The notes: generated by a model not told the origin, from the letters alone. 7,903 nucleotides of DNA from an uncultured Peptococcaceae bacterium (GCA_958451915.1 CAUDRX010000102.1:1-7903); one strand, 5' to 3'. Numbered from the stretch's first letter, positions 1 through 6,841 are shown. Program-made: numbers and translations.

Positions 1-1030
1 CGCGGATCGCCTTGATCTGGGCCTTAACATCAGCAGATGCGTTACCGAAACGATCTTGAATTGCGCTGATCCACTCGGCACGGTAAGGCTCGTCCTCTTC
101 AGCTTGAGCTGCGGCACGATTTTCTGCATCCTTACGACGAGCGATTTCTGCCGTCTTTTCCTGCTGTGCGGCTTCTTCCTTCTGACGGGCAGCCATATCG
201 GCATCAGTCATCGGCTTCATAGTGGCAGAGTTCTTAACGCCCTCTTCAAACGCTTCAACGAAAGCCTTGGGGGTGAAAGGAACCTTCTCAGGCAGACCAT
301 GAAAACGAGAACCAGCATCCAGACTTGCAGTAGCACGCAGATACAGGACACGATTTTCACCAGTGACCTTCTTATCCTTGATTTCACGATCAAAGACCGC
401 CATCATAACCATCTGTGCAGTATCGGCAATTGCACCATACACCTTATCCATCAGGTTGTTGGTCCAAACCTGATACTCTTCACCAGTGACCATATCAGTA
501 CGAGTCTTTTCCTTGACGTGAGACAAGATAAACACAGCGATACCGGCATCTTCCAGACGAGTGATCTGCTCTTGAATCAGTGCAATCACACGGTCAAGTC
601 CCCGACCGTAGCCTCCAAATGCATCGTTAATACTCTTGCACGGCTTACCGGTCTCTTTACGAGACAACCGAATGGCCTCCTGTGCAGCGATATCATACAG
701 GCAATCCAAGGTATCGATTGCGACCAGCTTAATGCCATAGTCCTTATTGTTCTCGACGATATCATCAACAATCTGAATGAAACCACGGCTGTCGGTCTCT
801 TCGTCGTAATCCTGATTAAAAACCTTCGCTTCTTCAACCTGCAGATCATCCAGAGCGTGGTAACCATTCTCAGCGCCACAGGAAATCAGTAGACCCTTGG
901 TTGCGTCACCATACTTCTCTTTGATCAGGTCACGAATAAAAGTGGTTTTGCCGATCTTGCGAATTCCGAGCAGCATATAATGAGGATAGCTGCCAAGGTC
1001 TGCCTTAATACGATTGATTTTGAAACCCAT
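1..1030 (-). CDS. Sak4-like P-loop ATPase (RecA-fold recombinase/annealase), 3' end cut by window
   Basis: A 343-codon open frame runs from ATG at 1030 off the left edge, so the C-terminus is missing. Seen: a Walker A motif GIRKIGKT at residues 22-29, and a Walker B-like strand LVAIDT at about 102-107. A third strand with a polar end, IAVFILSH, lies further on, followed by a basic stretch. From about residue 270 the protein becomes a highly charged Ala/Glu/Lys/Arg-rich helix, then a short domain near the cut. The order fits the phage AAA_24/Sak4 group of RecA-fold ATPases, which act in single-strand annealing recombination and often sit beside an ssDNA-binding protein. Here the neighbour upstream is such a candidate, 46 bases away. 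GGAG at 1039-1042 lies 8 bases before the ATG and supports this start. A different phage P-loop NTPase role in replication cannot be excluded. Confidence 0.85.
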   Translation of the reverse strand, partial: MGFKINRIKADLGSYPHYMLLGIRKIGKTTFIRDLIKEKYGDATKGLLISCGAENGYHALDDLQVEEAKVFNQDYDEETDSRGFIQIVDDIVENNKDYGIKLVAIDTLDCLYDIAAQEAIRLSRKETGKPCKSINDAFGGYGRGLDRVIALIQEQITRLEDAGIAVFILSHVKEKTRTDMVTGEEYQVWTNNLMDKVYGAIADTAQMVMMAVFDREIKDKKVTGENRVLYLRATASLDAGSRFHGLPEKVPFTPKAFVEAFEEGVKNSATMKPMTDADMAARQKEEAAQQEKTAEIARRKDAENRAAAQAEEDEPYRAEWISAIQDRFGNASADVKAQIKAIR

Positions 1031-1076
1031 TATGTATTCTCCTTTTTAATTTTCATTCCATGGTAAATCGATAGGA

Positions 1077-2198
1077 TCAAAACATGGTGTCGATATCATC
1101 ATCGCTATCTGCCGGGGCCTCGACTGCAGGAGCAGCCTTTGCCTTGGTCTTAGCCTTGGAGCCGCCCTTCATCATATCGTCCACGCTTTCATCGACCGCC
1201 GGGGTCCAAATCTCATCCTCGAACTCACGAGCAGTGTAACCAGAATCAGCTGCAGTCTTGCACTCCTCAAATTCACCAGTCAGGATAGGCTTTACCAGAC
1301 GCAGCTCCTTTTCCCGATCACCGAGGATATTTCCACGCGGCTTGAAATCTTCCATCTTAGAGATACCGAGTTCGACCTGCTCCCGCTGCTGTTCAGTCAG
1401 GCTGTCCATAGTAAACGGGACCTCTTCAGCGCCATTGACGACTGCGATCTGCCAGTTCATATGGACAGGATTGCGAGACTTGGTTTCCAGATAGCGCATC
1501 TTGTAATCGTGGATTGCCTTGTGCTTCGGCTTGTCCATATCAAAAACAGCAGTATTGAACACGGTGTCGATCTGGAACATCTTCTGTGCGCCATCTGCCT
1601 TAGACCACATCGGAGTGTAGCAATGCATCATAATCTTGCCGTCATCCTTCAGAGTGGTTGTATCCATGCTGTCCTTGTCGTAGTACAGGTCCAGATTCAT
1701 AGTCAGATGGGGAACTTCCTTCTCGCCGGGCATGTACACGTTCTGAATCTGATACTCGCGATAAACCTGATCCTTGTATTTACCGGTGCCGGGACGCAGA
1801 ACGAACTTACCAGTAACAACAATATCGTCCTCATAACCGGCCAGAGCGGACTCCAGATACTCGATCATATCCCACTCGGTAATGAACTCCTTGCGCTCGC
1901 CCAGATTCACTGTGAACTTTTTGGTGCTGGCAACGGTCTTGATCACATCTTCGTCCAGACGATCACTCCACGTGACCTCGATATTGTTTCGATCAGTATC
2001 CATGGTCTTGATCTCGTCATTCTTAAAGCCTTCCAGCTTGACATAACCGAGATTGTTTCCGGCTTTGATACCAAAGTTAATACTGATCTTCTCACCCTTG
2101 TCGTAGGTGTCGCGCTTCACGAACGGGACCTTTTTGGAAACAGTAACCTTTCCGCAAAAGCTAAAGCGAGAGTAAACGTTGTTTTCCTTACTTGCCAT
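1077..2198 (-). CDS. Probable phage single-stranded DNA-binding protein with acidic C-terminal tail
   Basis: This 373-aa protein has a beta-rich N-terminal half (residues 10-170, alternating hydrophobic and charged strands) compatible with OB-fold strands, though I cannot prove the fold by eye. The C-terminal part has a flexible Lys/Ala/Pro-rich linker (about 345-362) and ends in DSDDDIDTMF. An acidic tip with a terminal Phe is the hallmark by which bacterial and phage SSBs recruit partner proteins. It is much longer than the usual 110-180 aa of bacterial SSB, closer in size to T4 gp32-type proteins. It directly precedes the Sak4-like ATPase, a frequent pairing because SSB assists annealing. 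The ATG at 2198 has a near-perfect site, TAGGAGGT, a few bases upstream. Tail and context are strong; overall family identity is inferred. Confidence 0.68.
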   Translation of the reverse strand: MASKENNVYSRFSFCGKVTVSKKVPFVKRDTYDKGEKISINFGIKAGNNLGYVKLEGFKNDEIKTMDTDRNNIEVTWSDRLDEDVIKTVASTKKFTVNLGERKEFITEWDMIEYLESALAGYEDDIVVTGKFVLRPGTGKYKDQVYREYQIQNVYMPGEKEVPHLTMNLDLYYDKDSMDTTTLKDDGKIMMHCYTPMWSKADGAQKMFQIDTVFNTAVFDMDKPKHKAIHDYKMRYLETKSRNPVHMNWQIAVVNGAEEVPFTMDSLTEQQREQVELGISKMEDFKPRGNILGDREKELRLVKPILTGEFEECKTAADSGYTAREFEDEIWTPAVDESVDDMMKGGSKAKTKAKAAPAVEAPADSDDDIDTMF

Positions 2199-2222
2199 AT
2201 GTACCTCCTATGTAATCAGTTA

Positions 2223-2471
2223 TCAATAATCGAATTCTTCAGTAGTCTTATGCTCCCACTCTGGCACCCTGGGGGCAAAGGGAACAACGATGGGCTCGTG
2301 TTTGCATCTGGACATGAATTCATCTGCCAGCTTGTCATAACAGCCAGAGCAGAGAGAGAACTTCATCTTGTCCCCATCACGCTTGCTCCCGTAGAAGAAA
2401 GGCAGTTCCAGGTTACCAAGATTGATCTCATCGCAGGCGTCCAGAGTCTTACCACAAAAATTACAAGTCAT
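2223..2471 (-). CDS. Small zinc-ribbon protein, function unknown
   Basis: This 82-aa protein has two CxxC knuckles, C3-x2-C6 and C41-x2-C44, separated by 34 residues. This is the layout of a four-Cys zinc ribbon. A His/Pro-rich C-terminal third ends in acidic and aromatic residues (EEFDY). A site AGGAGAAAACAAT precedes the ATG at 2471. It lies 24 bases upstream of the probable SSB gene, so the two are likely co-transcribed. Small zinc ribbons beside phage recombination genes may bind nucleic acid or recruit proteins, but nothing in the sequence fixes the role. Confidence 0.75.
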   Translation of the reverse strand: MTCNFCGKTLDACDEINLGNLELPFFYGSKRDGDKMKFSLCSGCYDKLADEFMSRCKHEPIVVPFAPRVPEWEHKTTEEFDY

Positions 2472-2502
2472 ATTGTTTTCTCCTATCTAATTTGACGAAA
2501 TG

Positions 2503-2541
2503 CTATCGAATCAAATCAGGAGACGCACGTCCATACAGCAT
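2503..2541 (-). CDS. Possible 12-codon mini-ORF or leader peptide
   Basis: In the 103-base gap between the metallophosphoesterase and the zinc-ribbon gene, an ATG at 2541 opens a frame reading MLYGRASPDLIR and stopping at TAG. It is preceded by a strong site AAAGGGGAG (2547-2555) with a 5-base spacer, the only good SD in this gap that no other gene claims. It may be a tiny peptide, a leader that couples translation to the next gene (its stop is 31 bases before the zinc-ribbon start), or the remnant of a decayed gene. With 12 codons, coding statistics are useless, so the call rests on the ribosome site alone. Confidence 0.3.
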   Translation of the reverse strand: MLYGRASPDLIR

Positions 2542-2574
2542 CTGTACTCCCCTTTCGATTTACTATTTATAAAT

Positions 2575-3306
2575 TCACTTCAGTTCCATAATGTCATCAA
2601 AGAGCATCACGTATTCATCCGTGTATTTATTTCCATGGAAGTGGCCAAAGTACCACATTGGCTCTTGGTACGCCGGGAATAAGGAGTAGATTTCATCAAA
2701 GAATCGTTCTGTTGACTGGTCTACTGTGCTCTGATCAATGCCAGAGATAAAAAGCTCAGTTGGCTCGAACCGCAGCGGACAGGTATGGGTCAACATAATA
2801 TCGATTTGTTTTTTCGTTGCCATCAACCGTACCAGCCCCTTCGTGAGTTCATTTGGCTGTTCGTCCGGCCACCAATGCCAACCGCGCCGCAGACGATAAT
2901 ACTTGTCAACCGAATAAGCACCGCCGCAAACAAGTGCAGTCAACACACGGTCTGATGTAAAAATCGTATATACAGCACCGTCGATGGCAAAATACTGGTT
3001 AGGGTGTTCTGCGTGCCACATCATCGGACCCTGAATCGCACCATCTGTGACATCGATCTGTTTATATCCATCTGCTTTTGTAGGACGCCGCTCGTGATTG
3101 CCATGAATACAGAACAGTTTTGCAGGGATTTCATCCGCAATATTCTTGATATACATCTCCTGCGGATGATCCTCGCCATAGTAATTCAAACCAACATCGC
3201 CCAAGCAGATAAACCATTCTGCGTCTGAATGCACCTTGCAGAAACTCTTCAGATCATAAAATCGACTTGGGTTGCCATGGATATCACCTGTCATATAAAC
3301 TGCCAT
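2575..3306 (-). CDS. Calcineurin-like metallophosphoesterase
   Basis: This 243-aa protein carries the motifs of the binuclear metallophosphoesterase fold in order: GDIHG (7-11), GDVG (36-39), GNHE (69-72), a metal-binding His in THTCP (H174) and GHFHG (221-225). All expected metal ligands are present, so an active phosphomono- or phosphodiesterase is likely; the substrate is unknown. The middle has GGAYSVDKYYR followed by a Trp-rich WHWWPDEQP segment, which I recall from other phage and gut-bacterial members. I place the start at ATG 3306, not at the in-frame TTG at 3324: GGAG (3314-3317) sits 7 bases before this ATG, and the TTG would place that site inside the coding region. It follows the 62-aa gene by 19 bases. 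In phages such enzymes may act in nucleotide or nucleic-acid processing; that is inference. Confidence 0.93.
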   Translation of the reverse strand: MAVYMTGDIHGNPSRFYDLKSFCKVHSDAEWFICLGDVGLNYYGEDHPQEMYIKNIADEIPAKLFCIHGNHERRPTKADGYKQIDVTDGAIQGPMMWHAEHPNQYFAIDGAVYTIFTSDRVLTALVCGGAYSVDKYYRLRRGWHWWPDEQPNELTKGLVRLMATKKQIDIMLTHTCPLRFEPTELFISGIDQSTVDQSTERFFDEIYSLFPAYQEPMWYFGHFHGNKYTDEYVMLFDDIMELK

Positions 3307-3313
3307 CTGGAAA

Positions 3314-3320
3314 CTCCTTT
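3314..3320 (-). promoter_or_regulatory. Shine-Dalgarno site deciding the metallophosphoesterase start
   Basis: The minus strand reads AAAGGAG here, with 7 bases between GGAG and the ATG at 3306. The alternative in-frame TTG at 3324 lies upstream of this site and has no comparable SD of its own at the right distance. This supports the 243-aa over the 249-aa product. Confidence 0.75.
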
Positions 3321-3325
3321 TCAAA

Positions 3326-3514
3326 TTAAGACGGAAGTGGGCTTACTTTGTCATAAATCGTCCATTCATCAGGACAATCACAATGCGGAGTATAGAATCG
3401 GGTACAAAAATTCCAGTAGATACAATCATCGCAGCCCAATTCGTTTTCGTATCTTTTCCCGCATTGATAAATAAAGTCCCGAAGTGCAATTTCAAGTTGT
3501 TCTGGAGTAGTCAT
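3326..3514 (-). CDS. Small Cys-rich protein, possible zinc binder, function unknown
   Basis: This 62-aa protein has a helical N-terminus (residues 4-24) followed by a cysteine cluster: C18, C28-x2-C31, C37, then C45-x-C47 with H44. The spacing suggests a zinc- or metal-binding knuckle, but it matches no family I can name. A strong site GGGAGGT lies 6 bases before the ATG at 3514. It is the first protein gene after tRNA-Gln and leads the short run with the metallophosphoesterase. Small proteins with a CDDCIYW-like core are common hypothetical genes in gut phages; I infer no function. Confidence 0.7.
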   Translation of the reverse strand: MTTPEQLEIALRDFIYQCGKRYENELGCDDCIYWNFCTRFYTPHCDCPDEWTIYDKVSPLPS

Positions 3515-3545
3515 CTGTGAACCTCCCTATCCGATTTGTTTTTTT

Positions 3546-3621
3546 TGGTTGTGCTAGTGTGACTCGAACACACGATCAGGGAGTCAAAGTCCCTTGCCTT
3601 GACCGACTTGGCTATAGCACA
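3546..3621 (-). tRNA. tRNA-Gln (anticodon UUG), CCA encoded
   Basis: The minus strand folds into a complete cloverleaf. The acceptor TGTGCTA pairs with TAGCACA. The D stem is GCC/GGC around a GG-containing loop. The anticodon stem AGGGA/TCCCT holds loop CTTTGAC, giving anticodon TTG. A four-base variable loop (GATC) precedes T stem GTGTG/CACAC with loop TTCGAGT. The discriminator A is followed by an encoded CCA (3548-3546). The opening U1-A72 pair is typical of bacterial tRNA-Gln. The gene body without CCA is 3549-3621. It reads codon CAA and, by wobble, CAG. Confidence 0.96.
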
Positions 3622-3629
3622 TTATATAA

Positions 3630-3659
3630 GGCGGCACCCAGTGCTACCTGAGCACCGCC
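3630..3659 (-). terminator. GC-rich 12-bp hairpin, possible terminator or processing structure
   Basis: On the minus strand GGCGGTGCTCAG pairs with CTGGGTGCCGCC around loop GTAGCA: 12 pairs, three of them G-T. It lies between the stop of the 34-aa membrane peptide and tRNA-Gln, followed by TTATATAAT. The lack of a clear T-tract makes a strong intrinsic terminator doubtful. It could be a weak terminator for the transporter-like operon, an mRNA 3'-end stabiliser, or a structure that helps separate the mRNA from the tRNA. Confidence 0.5.
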
Positions 3660-3666
3660 GTGAGTT

Positions 3667-3771
3667 TTAAATCTTAGAAGTTGGACCACGGAAGAGATAA
3701 CCAGCTGCAAAAGAAGCCAGCATCAATCCGCCCACAATCCAAATTGCTTTACTGATTTCAATCCAGATCAA
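3667..3771 (-). CDS. 34-aa single-span membrane peptide with TTG start
   Basis: A frame opening at TTG 3771 encodes a short amphipathic start, a hydrophobic span (about residues 9-27, with GG and small residues in the middle) and a basic tail FRGPTSKI, then TAA. The predicted topology is one membrane helix. The start is supported by GAGGTGAT (3777-3784), which overlaps the TGA stop of the upstream substrate-binding/OmpA gene and sits 5-6 bases before the TTG. There is an in-frame TGA just upstream and no ATG that would retain the whole span. The arrangement suggests translational coupling to the 526-aa gene. It may be a small accessory subunit of the membrane module; no family is recognised. 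Confidence 0.6.
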   Translation of the reverse strand: MIWIEISKAIWIVGGLMLASFAAGYLFRGPTSKI

Positions 3772-3776
3772 TCTGA

Positions 3777-3784
3777 ATCACCTC
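3777..3784 (-). promoter_or_regulatory. Shine-Dalgarno site overlapping a stop codon, supports TTG start
   Basis: The sequence GAGGTGAT overlaps the TGA that ends the substrate-binding/OmpA gene and lies 5 bases before TTG at 3771. A ribosome terminating on the large gene would finish on this site, a common layout for coupled re-initiation. It is the main evidence for the 34-aa membrane peptide. Confidence 0.55.
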
Positions 3785-5363
3785 AGTTCTCGATTCGCAT
3801 AAAGCTGATATCGGTAGACTGGTATACGCTTGCATCCGACTTCAGAGCACCAGCAGCCTTGTCGGCCTGATACTTTGCATTGCCAGAGCCTGTAATAATC
3901 AGTCGATTCTGATCAATACCCTGAGAAGCCAGATAGTTAGCAACAGTCTGAGCACGATTTGCAGAGAGCTGTACACCAAAATCGGTCTGAGTGTCCGCAT
4001 TGATATTACCGTTGATAACGATCATGGTGCCATCCAGAGTCTTGGCGATATTTACGAAATCATCCAGAACAGAGGCTGCGCTGGCCTGATCGGTGAACAC
4101 AGAAGAATCCGGGACAAATGTTACATTGGCGGTCTTGCTCAGCATGGAATCATAATCCAGATTGCCAGTGACCTGCTGGGTGATATTGGCACGGGTTTCG
4201 TCACTTACAGTCACCTTTGTGGTGGCATTTGCGGCGGAAGTAGACTTAAAATCACCTTTCAGAGCGTCAATATAAGTGGTATCAAAAATCGTGTCCACAA
4301 GGCCGCGATTAACAGTTTCGCCCAGAGCCTCCCAGATATCGCACATCTGGTTATAGATCATGGGAGCAGTATCGTTTAGAATGTTGTAATTGTCCTTCCA
4401 GCTGGCCATCTTGGCATTGGCGTAAGTAGCGTCGATATCGGCATCACTGGAAGTGGAGTACATCGGGAACACTTCACGAGCTGCGTCGTAGTTGATGGGC
4501 TGATCATAAGACATCAGAATACCCTTAACGAACTTCTTAACAGTATCTTCGTGTGCTGCGGCCCAATCGGCATCAAACACAATACCATCCATGACCAGAG
4601 AAGAAGAAGACTTAGTATCAAAGACAACCGTGCTGTTGGTGTAGGTCTTAGCCTGAGTCAGGTACGGCTCCCAAGTAGCCGCCACATCGATCTGACCTGC
4701 GAAGTATGCCTTAGCAGTATCATCTGCGGTGCCGAACATAATCAGATTGTTCATGATAGTTGCCTTGTCAGCATCAGACAGACTGGAATTATTAACGAAC
4801 CAAGCAACCAGAGTCTCCGCCTCAGAGAACTCAGGGACACCGATCTTGGCATTGACCCACGAATTCACATCCGCAAACTGAGTGGAAGCGATAATACCGT
4901 CGCCGCCATAGCTGTAGTTGGTAAACACCGGCATGATGATATTCTTACCGGCATCCGTAAACTTCTGAGACAGGAATGCGACACGGTTCGTAGTATAACC
5001 AGCGGCCTGCAGATCACCAGAAATCAGTGCATTGCTGGACTCAGTAGCGTCGTTGATGACATTGATATTCACCTTGATGCCGAGCTGGTCAAATACAGAG
5101 CCAGGCTGAGTGGTGAGACCTTGGTTTGCAGACACCAGTGACAACCAGCCCGCCCATTCATCCAGAGACAGATTGATCGTGTCATCGCTGGTTGATGCAT
5201 TCGTGGTGACATTCGTGGCAGGCTTATCAGATGCAGTTGGCTTTTTCTTGTCGAACTTAATCACACCGCCCTTGATGCCACCAACGACACCAATAGCAAC
5301 AGCCACAGCAAGGACCACACCAACAACAGCGCGGCCAGCCTTAGTCAATTTGAACTTAGACAT
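3783..5363 (-). CDS. Membrane-anchored ABC substrate-binding domain (NMT1/SsuA-like) fused to OmpA-like domain
   Basis: The protein has 526 aa. Residues 11-33 form an uncleaved-looking membrane anchor after a basic N-terminus; there is no lipobox Cys. A Thr/Ser/Lys-rich linker (about 35-62) follows. Residues about 63-370 resemble the periplasmic-binding fold of the NMT1/SsuA/TauA family, including EWAGW near the start, SYGGDGII (151-158), and a domain-closing stretch around FAGQIDVAATWEPYL (221-235). Residues about 414-526 are OmpA-like, with LSANRAQTV and GIDQNRLIITGSG. Such fusions occur in Firmicutes and would place solute capture outside the membrane and tether it near the wall. The OmpA part has GNIN where family members usually carry a TD pair, and lacks the usual terminal NRR. 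The start ATG at 5363 has TAGGAGAG upstream. It follows the PspA-like gene by 27 bases and pairs logically with the permease. The ligand is unknown. Confidence 0.88.
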   Translation of the reverse strand: MSKFKLTKAGRAVVGVVLAVAVAIGVVGGIKGGVIKFDKKKPTASDKPATNVTTNASTSDDTINLSLDEWAGWLSLVSANQGLTTQPGSVFDQLGIKVNINVINDATESSNALISGDLQAAGYTTNRVAFLSQKFTDAGKNIIMPVFTNYSYGGDGIIASTQFADVNSWVNAKIGVPEFSEAETLVAWFVNNSSLSDADKATIMNNLIMFGTADDTAKAYFAGQIDVAATWEPYLTQAKTYTNSTVVFDTKSSSSLVMDGIVFDADWAAAHEDTVKKFVKGILMSYDQPINYDAAREVFPMYSTSSDADIDATYANAKMASWKDNYNILNDTAPMIYNQMCDIWEALGETVNRGLVDTIFDTTYIDALKGDFKSTSAANATTKVTVSDETRANITQQVTGNLDYDSMLSKTANVTFVPDSSVFTDQASAASVLDDFVNIAKTLDGTMIVINGNINADTQTDFGVQLSANRAQTVANYLASQGIDQNRLIITGSGNAKYQADKAAGALKSDASVYQSTDISFMRIEN

Positions 5364-5390
5364 GTTATTCTCTCCTATTTAATTTTTGAT

Positions 5391-6221
5391 TTATTTCTTG
5401 GACTGAGTGTTCAATCCAGAAGACTTTGTGAGGGTATTCAGATCAGGAATGCTGTAAGTTGTTACGTTTGGATTGCTCTTTTTGAGACTGTCCAAGTACG
5501 AACTCACCTTATAATCAGCAGTGTTTGCGTCCGCCTTATCCAGCTTTCCCTCTCGACTGGTCTGATACAGAACCTTTGCACCCGCTGCTTTTTCGCGACT
5601 TTCCTGAAGGCCATCACGGGTAGCGTTGAGCATTTTATCAGTGCCGGTAGATGCACGCAGACGATCCAGATTGGAATACACATCTGCGACCTGTTCGTTC
5701 GCCTTCAATTCGGCCACCACATCCTTGCTTTCGCGCTTCAGAGCAGCCAACTGATTTTCAAGCTTTTCCTTGATTGCCTTGACCTCTTCCGCCGCTGGTT
5801 TCATTTTTTGGAACTGAGCAGATAGGTTCTCGGCTTTATCGAGCTCTTCCTGTAAAAGACGAGCGTAAGTGGTTGCGGACTCTTCATCACCGCGACTCAT
5901 AGCAGCCTTTGCACGTTCATCGTAACCTTTCGCCTGCTTCTGACAGACAGCGTAGTTATCCTGAATCGTCTTGAGCTTACCAGTCAGGTCTCGCAGAGTA
6001 TTGCAGGCATCTGTGTATTTCTCAGTCATCTCATCGATCTTCTGAGCATAGATAGCGCGGGCACCATCTGGTGTCTTGGCTGTATCCTGCACAAAGACCT
6101 GCAAAAAACCACCGGCAAGAGCTTTGAGCTGCTGACGAAATGACGGAAACAGAATTAAACTGCCAACAAAGGCGAAACCAGCACAGAGAAAAGTAAACTC
6201 AGCAATCGTGAAAGAAAACAT
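5391..6221 (-). CDS. Membrane-anchored PspA/IM30-like coiled-coil protein
   Basis: This 276-aa protein has one N-terminal hydrophobic span (residues 7-26), then a long charged helical region (about 50-215) typical of PspA/IM30 (ESCRT-III-like) proteins. It includes TPDGARAIYAQKI near 50-62, a heptad-rich hairpin, and TDKMLNATRDGLQESREKAAG (two segments around 194-214). The tail is Ser/Asn/Thr-rich and looks disordered. PspA proteins bind stressed membranes and polymerise. This one differs by having a true transmembrane anchor in place of an amphipathic helix. Its ATG overlaps the stop of the 206-aa gene by one base (TAATG), with AAGGAGGT upstream inside that gene, so the two are probably made in a coupled ratio. 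A role in stabilising the membrane for, or scaffolding, the transporter components is inference; it could also be a generic coiled-coil protein. Confidence 0.72.
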   Translation of the reverse strand: MFSFTIAEFTFLCAGFAFVGSLILFPSFRQQLKALAGGFLQVFVQDTAKTPDGARAIYAQKIDEMTEKYTDACNTLRDLTGKLKTIQDNYAVCQKQAKGYDERAKAAMSRGDEESATTYARLLQEELDKAENLSAQFQKMKPAAEEVKAIKEKLENQLAALKRESKDVVAELKANEQVADVYSNLDRLRASTGTDKMLNATRDGLQESREKAAGAKVLYQTSREGKLDKADANTADYKVSSYLDSLKKSNPNVTTYSIPDLNTLTKSSGLNTQSKK

Positions 6222-6841
6222 TACTGGGCGACCTCCTTCCTGGCGGGCTCCGTCTTATCCTCTTCGATAAATTCCTCGATAGAAGAAATCATTTTGAGTT
6301 CATCCTGAACTGTATTTATGATCTTTTCGATGGCTGCACCAGCTTCAACGTTGCGATTCGTCAAAGCTTCGATCTGTTCCTTCATAGATTCGATCTGCTG
6401 GTCGTTGCTCTTCATCTCGTCAAACAACGCATTCATCTTATCGTTACCAACAGCCCGCAGAAGCTCCTTGCGCTGCTTCGCATCAGAGATAATCGCGGTT
6501 GCATCATATCCCAGTGTCGCCATCAGGTTCTTGACCGTTGCTCGTTTTGTTTTGGTGGGCATCTCAGACGGGAATGTATCGATCACATCTTTGATCTTGT
6601 AGACAGTGACAGCGTCCGCAGGATTCATACCATTGGTCTCGTAAACCGCCTGAACATCAATGGTATCGCCCTCAGGGACCTCGACCTGAACCGGTTCGTC
6701 CTCTGGGAAATCTCCATTGATGTAATGATCTCCGACGCCACTACAAACGCGAAGCTCATTCGTGGTATCCGGCATATCATATTCAGAAGCAGCTACACCC
6801 TCAACAAGACCGAGTTTTTCAAATAGACTTTTCTTTGCCAT
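6221..6841 (-). CDS. Acidic coiled-coil protein of the PspA-like operon, function unknown
   Basis: This 206-aa soluble protein has three parts. An acidic, probably disordered N-terminus spans about 1-75. A compact helical region at 76-132 contains VYKIKDVIDTFPSEMPTKTKR, read as two segments at 80-100, and LGYDATAIISDAKQR (110-124). A coiled coil covers 134-195 with an acidic end. I recall similar proteins with a conserved 'YKVxExIxxLPxEMPTxTKR' core beside PspA-like and TelA-type genes in Firmicutes, but I cannot verify that here. It has no signal peptide or membrane span, so it is likely cytoplasmic and may bind the neighbouring PspA-like protein through its coiled coil. The start ATG at 6841 has AGAGGAG upstream. 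It overlaps the next gene by one base, strong evidence of coupled expression. Confidence 0.7.
   Translation of the reverse strand: MAKKSLFEKLGLVEGVAASEYDMPDTTNELRVCSGVGDHYINGDFPEDEPVQVEVPEGDTIDVQAVYETNGMNPADAVTVYKIKDVIDTFPSEMPTKTKRATVKNLMATLGYDATAIISDAKQRKELLRAVGNDKMNALFDEMKSNDQQIESMKEQIEALTNRNVEAGAAIEKIINTVQDELKMISSIEEFIEEDKTEPARKEVAQ

Noticed and set aside
56..892. Long plus-strand frame of 278 codons
   Set aside because: It lies fully antisense to the Sak4-like ATPase, which has Walker motifs and an SD. The plus-strand product has no recognisable domain and looks like a codon-bias shadow.
1461..2495. Plus-strand frame of 344 codons
   Set aside because: It covers the antisense of the SSB-like and zinc-ribbon genes. 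Its hydrophobic, Ile/Leu/His-rich product is typical of reversed coding sequence, with no SD or domain.
3307..3324. Upstream TTG start adding six residues to the metallophosphoesterase
   Set aside because: It would place the good SD (3314-3320) inside the gene; the ATG at 3306 is correctly spaced from that site.
3622..3629. TATATAAT on the minus strand as a -10 promoter box for tRNA-Gln
   Set aside because: It abuts the tRNA 5' end, so transcription would start inside the tRNA, and no TTGACA-like -35 is found 16-18 bases upstream.
4551..5141. Plus-strand frame of 196 codons
   Set aside because: It is antisense to the substrate-binding domain and has no SD or recognisable domain.
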